A stretch of 64,000 nt of DNA, taken from Desulfuromonas soudanensis (GTDB lineage: Bacteria; Desulfobacterota; Desulfuromonadia; Desulfuromonadales; WTL). The notes below the pieces were generated by a model that made no database searches, was not told where the DNA came from, and worked only from the letters and a program-made list of their open reading frames with translations. The stretch is taken from assembly GCF_001278055.1 (NCBI RefSeq), contig NZ_CP010802.1, positions 434,001 to 498,000 of the forward strand, given 5' to 3'. Shown here one piece after another: positions 61,949 to 64,000 of this stretch. Position 1 is the stretch's first letter. Each line of letters begins with the position of its first letter. A program made the translations under genes and the position numbers.

Positions 61949-62248
61949 ATGGTTCGAAGATCAGGTCTCATTCTCTGTTTCGTCCTGCTGACGGCCAACC
62001 TGGTGCTGGCGGTGGAGAGGGAGAAGGAAACGGCACCGAAGGAACTCTCGGGGATGTCCATCGTCGGCAACGACGAAGCCCCGAAATCCCTGTATATCGT
62101 TCCCTGGAAGAGCTCCGAAATCGGAGTGGAGACCAGTTTGAACAGGACGGCAAATGAGGGGGACGAACCGGTGGACCGGGACGTCTTCAAACGGCAGCTC
62201 GATTTCTACGAAGTCAGCAAAACCAATAAATCCGGGAGGATCAAGTAA
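61949..62248 (+). CDS. 99-residue secreted protein, unknown function
   Basis: AAGGAGG 5 bases upstream of the ATG at 61949 marks the start; the frame is open further upstream. A signal peptide (cut near LVLAVE) is followed by about 78 mostly polar residues (APKELSGMSIVGNDEAPKSLYIVPWKSSEIG). No family recognised. Its stop overlaps the start of the ExbB-type gene (TAATG), so it is tightly coupled to the motor genes and may link the channel to periplasmic parts. Confidence 0.8.
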   Translation: MVRRSGLILCFVLLTANLVLAVEREKETAPKELSGMSIVGNDEAPKSLYIVPWKSSEIGVETSLNRTANEGDEPVDRDVFKRQLDFYEVSKTNKSGRIK

Positions 62249-62901
62249 TGGAAATCATCTATTCAATGGTGGCGTTTTTTCAAAAGGGCGGGCTCTTCAT
62301 GTACCCCATCCTCATCGTCTTTGCCGTCGGCATGGCCATCGCCGTCGAGCGCTGGGTCCAGTTGAACCTGATCCGGCAAAGAAACCGCAAGATGTGGGGG
62401 CAGGTGCAGCCGCTCCTCGCCGAGGGGGATTTCGACCAGGCGCGGGAGATGACCAACGACGACAAATCGACTATCGCCCAGATGCTGAGCATGGGGCTGG
62501 CGCGCCAGGGGGCGGTCCGCCGTCGTGAAGACATCGAGATCGCCATGGAAGAGTGCATGATGGAGATCATCCCCCAGCTGGAAAAACGCACCCCCTACAT
62601 CGCGCTCCTCTCCAACATCGCCACCCTCCTCGGGCTCCTCGGCACCATCATGGGGCTGATCGAGGCCTTCACCGCGGTGGCCAACGCCAACCCCGCCGAG
62701 AAGGCCGACCTCCTCTCCGCCAGCATCTCGGTGGCCATGAACACCACCGCCTTCGGCCTGATGGCGGCAATCCCGCTCCTTCTCCTGCACGCCAAGCTGA
62801 CCTCGACCACAGGCCAGATCGTCGACAGCCTGGAGATGGCCTCGGTCAAGGCGCTCAACTCCATCTCCAATTCTTCCAAGCGTCAGTTCCCGGCGGGGTG
62901 A
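62248..62901 (+). CDS. MotA/TolQ/ExbB-type proton channel subunit
   Basis: 217 residues with three membrane helices: GGLFMYPILIVFAVGMAIAVERW at the start, and two near 125-185 (YIALLSNIATLLGLLGTIMGLIEAF, SISVAMNTTAFGLMAAIPLLLLHAKL). The small residues and Thr in LLGLLGTIMG and MNTTAFGLMAAIP line the ion path in this family. Between helices 1 and 2 lies the large cytoplasmic loop. It forms a pentamer around ExbD-type dimers and uses proton flow to drive motion in the periplasm. Two ExbD genes follow at once. Confidence 0.94.
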   Translation: MEIIYSMVAFFQKGGLFMYPILIVFAVGMAIAVERWVQLNLIRQRNRKMWGQVQPLLAEGDFDQAREMTNDDKSTIAQMLSMGLARQGAVRRREDIEIAMEECMMEIIPQLEKRTPYIALLSNIATLLGLLGTIMGLIEAFTAVANANPAEKADLLSASISVAMNTTAFGLMAAIPLLLLHAKLTSTTGQIVDSLEMASVKALNSISNSSKRQFPAG

Positions 62902-62903
62902 TC

Positions 62904-63395
62904 ATGGCCAGACGATCTCATTCACGACGGCGGAGCAAGGACGCACCGGACCTGGACATCACCTCTTTTTTGAACCTGATGGTGGTCCTGATCCCGTTTC
63001 TCCTCATCAGTGCCGTCTTCTCTCGGGTGACGATCCTCGAGCTGAGCGTACCGACCACCGCCGGCGGCGCGGCCGTGGGGCAGCAGAATTTCAGTATCGA
63101 AGTGATCGTCCGCCGAGCCGGGCTGGAAATTGCCAACGGGGCCACGGTCGAGGCGGCGATTGCCAAAAAGGACGATGAGTACGACCTGAAGAAGCTCTCG
63201 GAAATGCTCATTCGCCTCAAGGCCGATTACCCGGAGAAGGAGGATGCGACGGTTCTGATGGAACCGGACATCGAATATAACTACCTGGTCCAGATCATGG
63301 ACACGGTGCGCAGTGCCGAAATCCGGGTGGAAGGAAGTGAAGAGGTCAAGAAAATGGTCCTCTTCCCCAACATATCCATTGGAGATGCCCCATGA
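62904..63395 (+). CDS. ExbD/TolR-type subunit with Asn at the proton-carrier position
   Basis: 163 residues from the ATG at 62904, two bases behind the ExbB stop; the frame is open further upstream within exbB. Short basic cytoplasmic tail, one membrane helix (LDITSFLNLMVVLIPFLLISAVF, about 17-39), periplasmic domain. In ExbD and TolR the helix carries an essential Asp (E. coli INVTPFIDVML); the aligned residue here is Asn24. The subunit should not carry protons. The stop overlaps the next start (ATGA). Confidence 0.9.
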   Translation: MARRSHSRRRSKDAPDLDITSFLNLMVVLIPFLLISAVFSRVTILELSVPTTAGGAAVGQQNFSIEVIVRRAGLEIANGATVEAAIAKKDDEYDLKKLSEMLIRLKADYPEKEDATVLMEPDIEYNYLVQIMDTVRSAEIRVEGSEEVKKMVLFPNISIGDAP

Positions 63396-63886
63396 GAGAG
63401 TCGAGGCGCATGCGACGGATGTCGCGAAACAAAAAGAAGGGGACGTTTCTCAACCTGACCTCGCTCATGGATGTCTTTACCATTCTGGTCTTCTTTCTCC
63501 TCTCCAACTCTTCGGCCAGCGAAGTGGTGACGACACCCAAGGAGATCAAGCTCCCCGATTCGATCGTCGAGGCCAAACCGCGGGAAACCGTGGTGATCAT
63601 GGTGACTCCGGAGGCGGTGCTGATTCAGGGGGATGCCATCATCGGGACGTCCGAACTGCTGAAACAGGGGAACGATCAGATCCCGGCCATCATGAAGCGT
63701 CTCGACGACCTGCAGCGCAACATCATCGGGATCAACACCCGGACGGCCGTCGACAGCCAGGAAGTCACCATCCTGGCCGACCGAACGATACCGTTCAGTG
63801 TCCTCAAGAAAATAATGTCAAGCTGCACGCTTTCCGGATACGGGAAAATATCCCTGGCAGTCATCCAGAAAGCCTCTCAGGGTTAG
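63392..63886 (+). CDS. ExbD/TolR-type subunit with the canonical Asp
   Basis: 164 residues. Basic tail, one helix LNLTSLMDVFTILVFFLLSN (about 20-40) with Asp27 at the proton-carrier position, periplasmic domain with TPKEIKLPDSIVEAKPRETVVIMVTPEAVLIQGDAI, typical of the family. It overlaps the preceding ExbD-type gene by four bases. The two unlike ExbD proteins probably form a heterodimer in the ExbB-type channel. Confidence 0.93.
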   Translation: MRESRRMRRMSRNKKKGTFLNLTSLMDVFTILVFFLLSNSSASEVVTTPKEIKLPDSIVEAKPRETVVIMVTPEAVLIQGDAIIGTSELLKQGNDQIPAIMKRLDDLQRNIIGINTRTAVDSQEVTILADRTIPFSVLKKIMSSCTLSGYGKISLAVIQKASQG

Positions 63887-63887
63887 A

Positions 63888-64000
63888 GTGGACTCCGTGG
63901 ATACTTCCCCATTGTTACAGGAATTGGAGCCTCTGAACGCGCGGATCGAGCAGGTGCGGGGGATCATTGCGACCCTCGAAGGCGATCTGGCTCATGCAGA
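63888..64000 (+). CDS. start of a further gene, cut by the right edge
   Basis: A GTG at 63888, one base after the ExbD stop, opens a frame that stays open to the window end (37 codons). The sequence (SPLLQELEPLNARIEQVRGIIATLEGDLAHA) is helical and coiled-coil-like. Its position after the ExbD pair suggests another part of the machine. Start codon and product are uncertain. Confidence 0.5.
   Translation, partial: MDSVDTSPLLQELEPLNARIEQVRGIIATLEGDLAHA

Overview
The window reads as chromosome of a GC-rich deltaproteobacterium of the Desulfuromonadia (Geobacter/Desulfuromonas relatives). This is an inference from the kind of genes present, not from a marker gene: LutC plus a fused LutB-LutA lactate dehydrogenase, GlcD/GlcF-type hydroxyacid oxidases, TRAP transport, a C_GCAxxG_C_C redox protein, sigma-54 promoters, and two GEMM-type cyclic dinucleotide riboswitches. 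I see no tRNA, rRNA, CRISPR array, phage or complete insertion sequence.

Layout. 1-6.5 kb holds an FCD-type GntR regulator cut by the left edge, with its own promoter and palindromic operator. It is followed by an MltB-like lytic transglycosylase, a DUF3300/DUF2950 pair, a small double-CXXC protein, a redox C_GCAxxG_C_C protein and a convergent AEC permease. 6.5-21.5 kb is a carbon-acid utilisation island. The minus-strand operon dctP-dctQ-dctM-usp-glcD-glcF imports and oxidises a 2-hydroxy or 2-keto acid. The minus-strand operon thiolase-SCOT-3-hydroxybutyrate dehydrogenase-sigma-54 regulator has a good -24/-12 promoter and two upstream repeat sites. The plus-strand pair lutC-lutBA follows. 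The dctP and lutC promoters carry nearly the same GntR-type operator, so import/D-oxidation and L-lactate oxidation probably share one repressor. 21.5-27.5 kb holds a GEMM riboswitch, a PhnD-like binding protein with no ABC partners, a chemoreceptor, a DUF2845 protein, an ATP-grasp-like protein and a Tat-exported DUF882 protein. 27.6-36 kb is a minus-strand envelope run: plsY, mltG, a REC/J/TPR protein, an L,D-transpeptidase, a phospholipase D-VTT fusion and an endonuclease/exonuclease/phosphatase-fold protein.

36.5-64 kb is the most unusual part: about 27 kb of co-directional genes behind a predicted sigma-54 promoter, a GEMM riboswitch and a strong intrinsic terminator. In order they encode a 4379-residue secreted DUF11-repeat protein, an outer-membrane beta-barrel with three OmpA domains, a small secreted coiled-coil protein, a coiled-coil/helical-repeat protein, two TPR lipoproteins, a 99-residue secreted protein, a TolQ/ExbB/MotA-type channel subunit, two ExbD/TolR-type subunits, and a further gene cut by the right edge. 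I infer a proton-driven trans-envelope machine coupled to a giant surface protein, comparable in parts list to the Myxococcus Agl/Glt gliding apparatus or to Tol/Ton systems, and switched by a second messenger. One of the two ExbD subunits has Asn where the proton-carrying Asp is expected.

Starts, operons, promoters and riboswitch ligands are read by eye and have not been tested by alignment or search.
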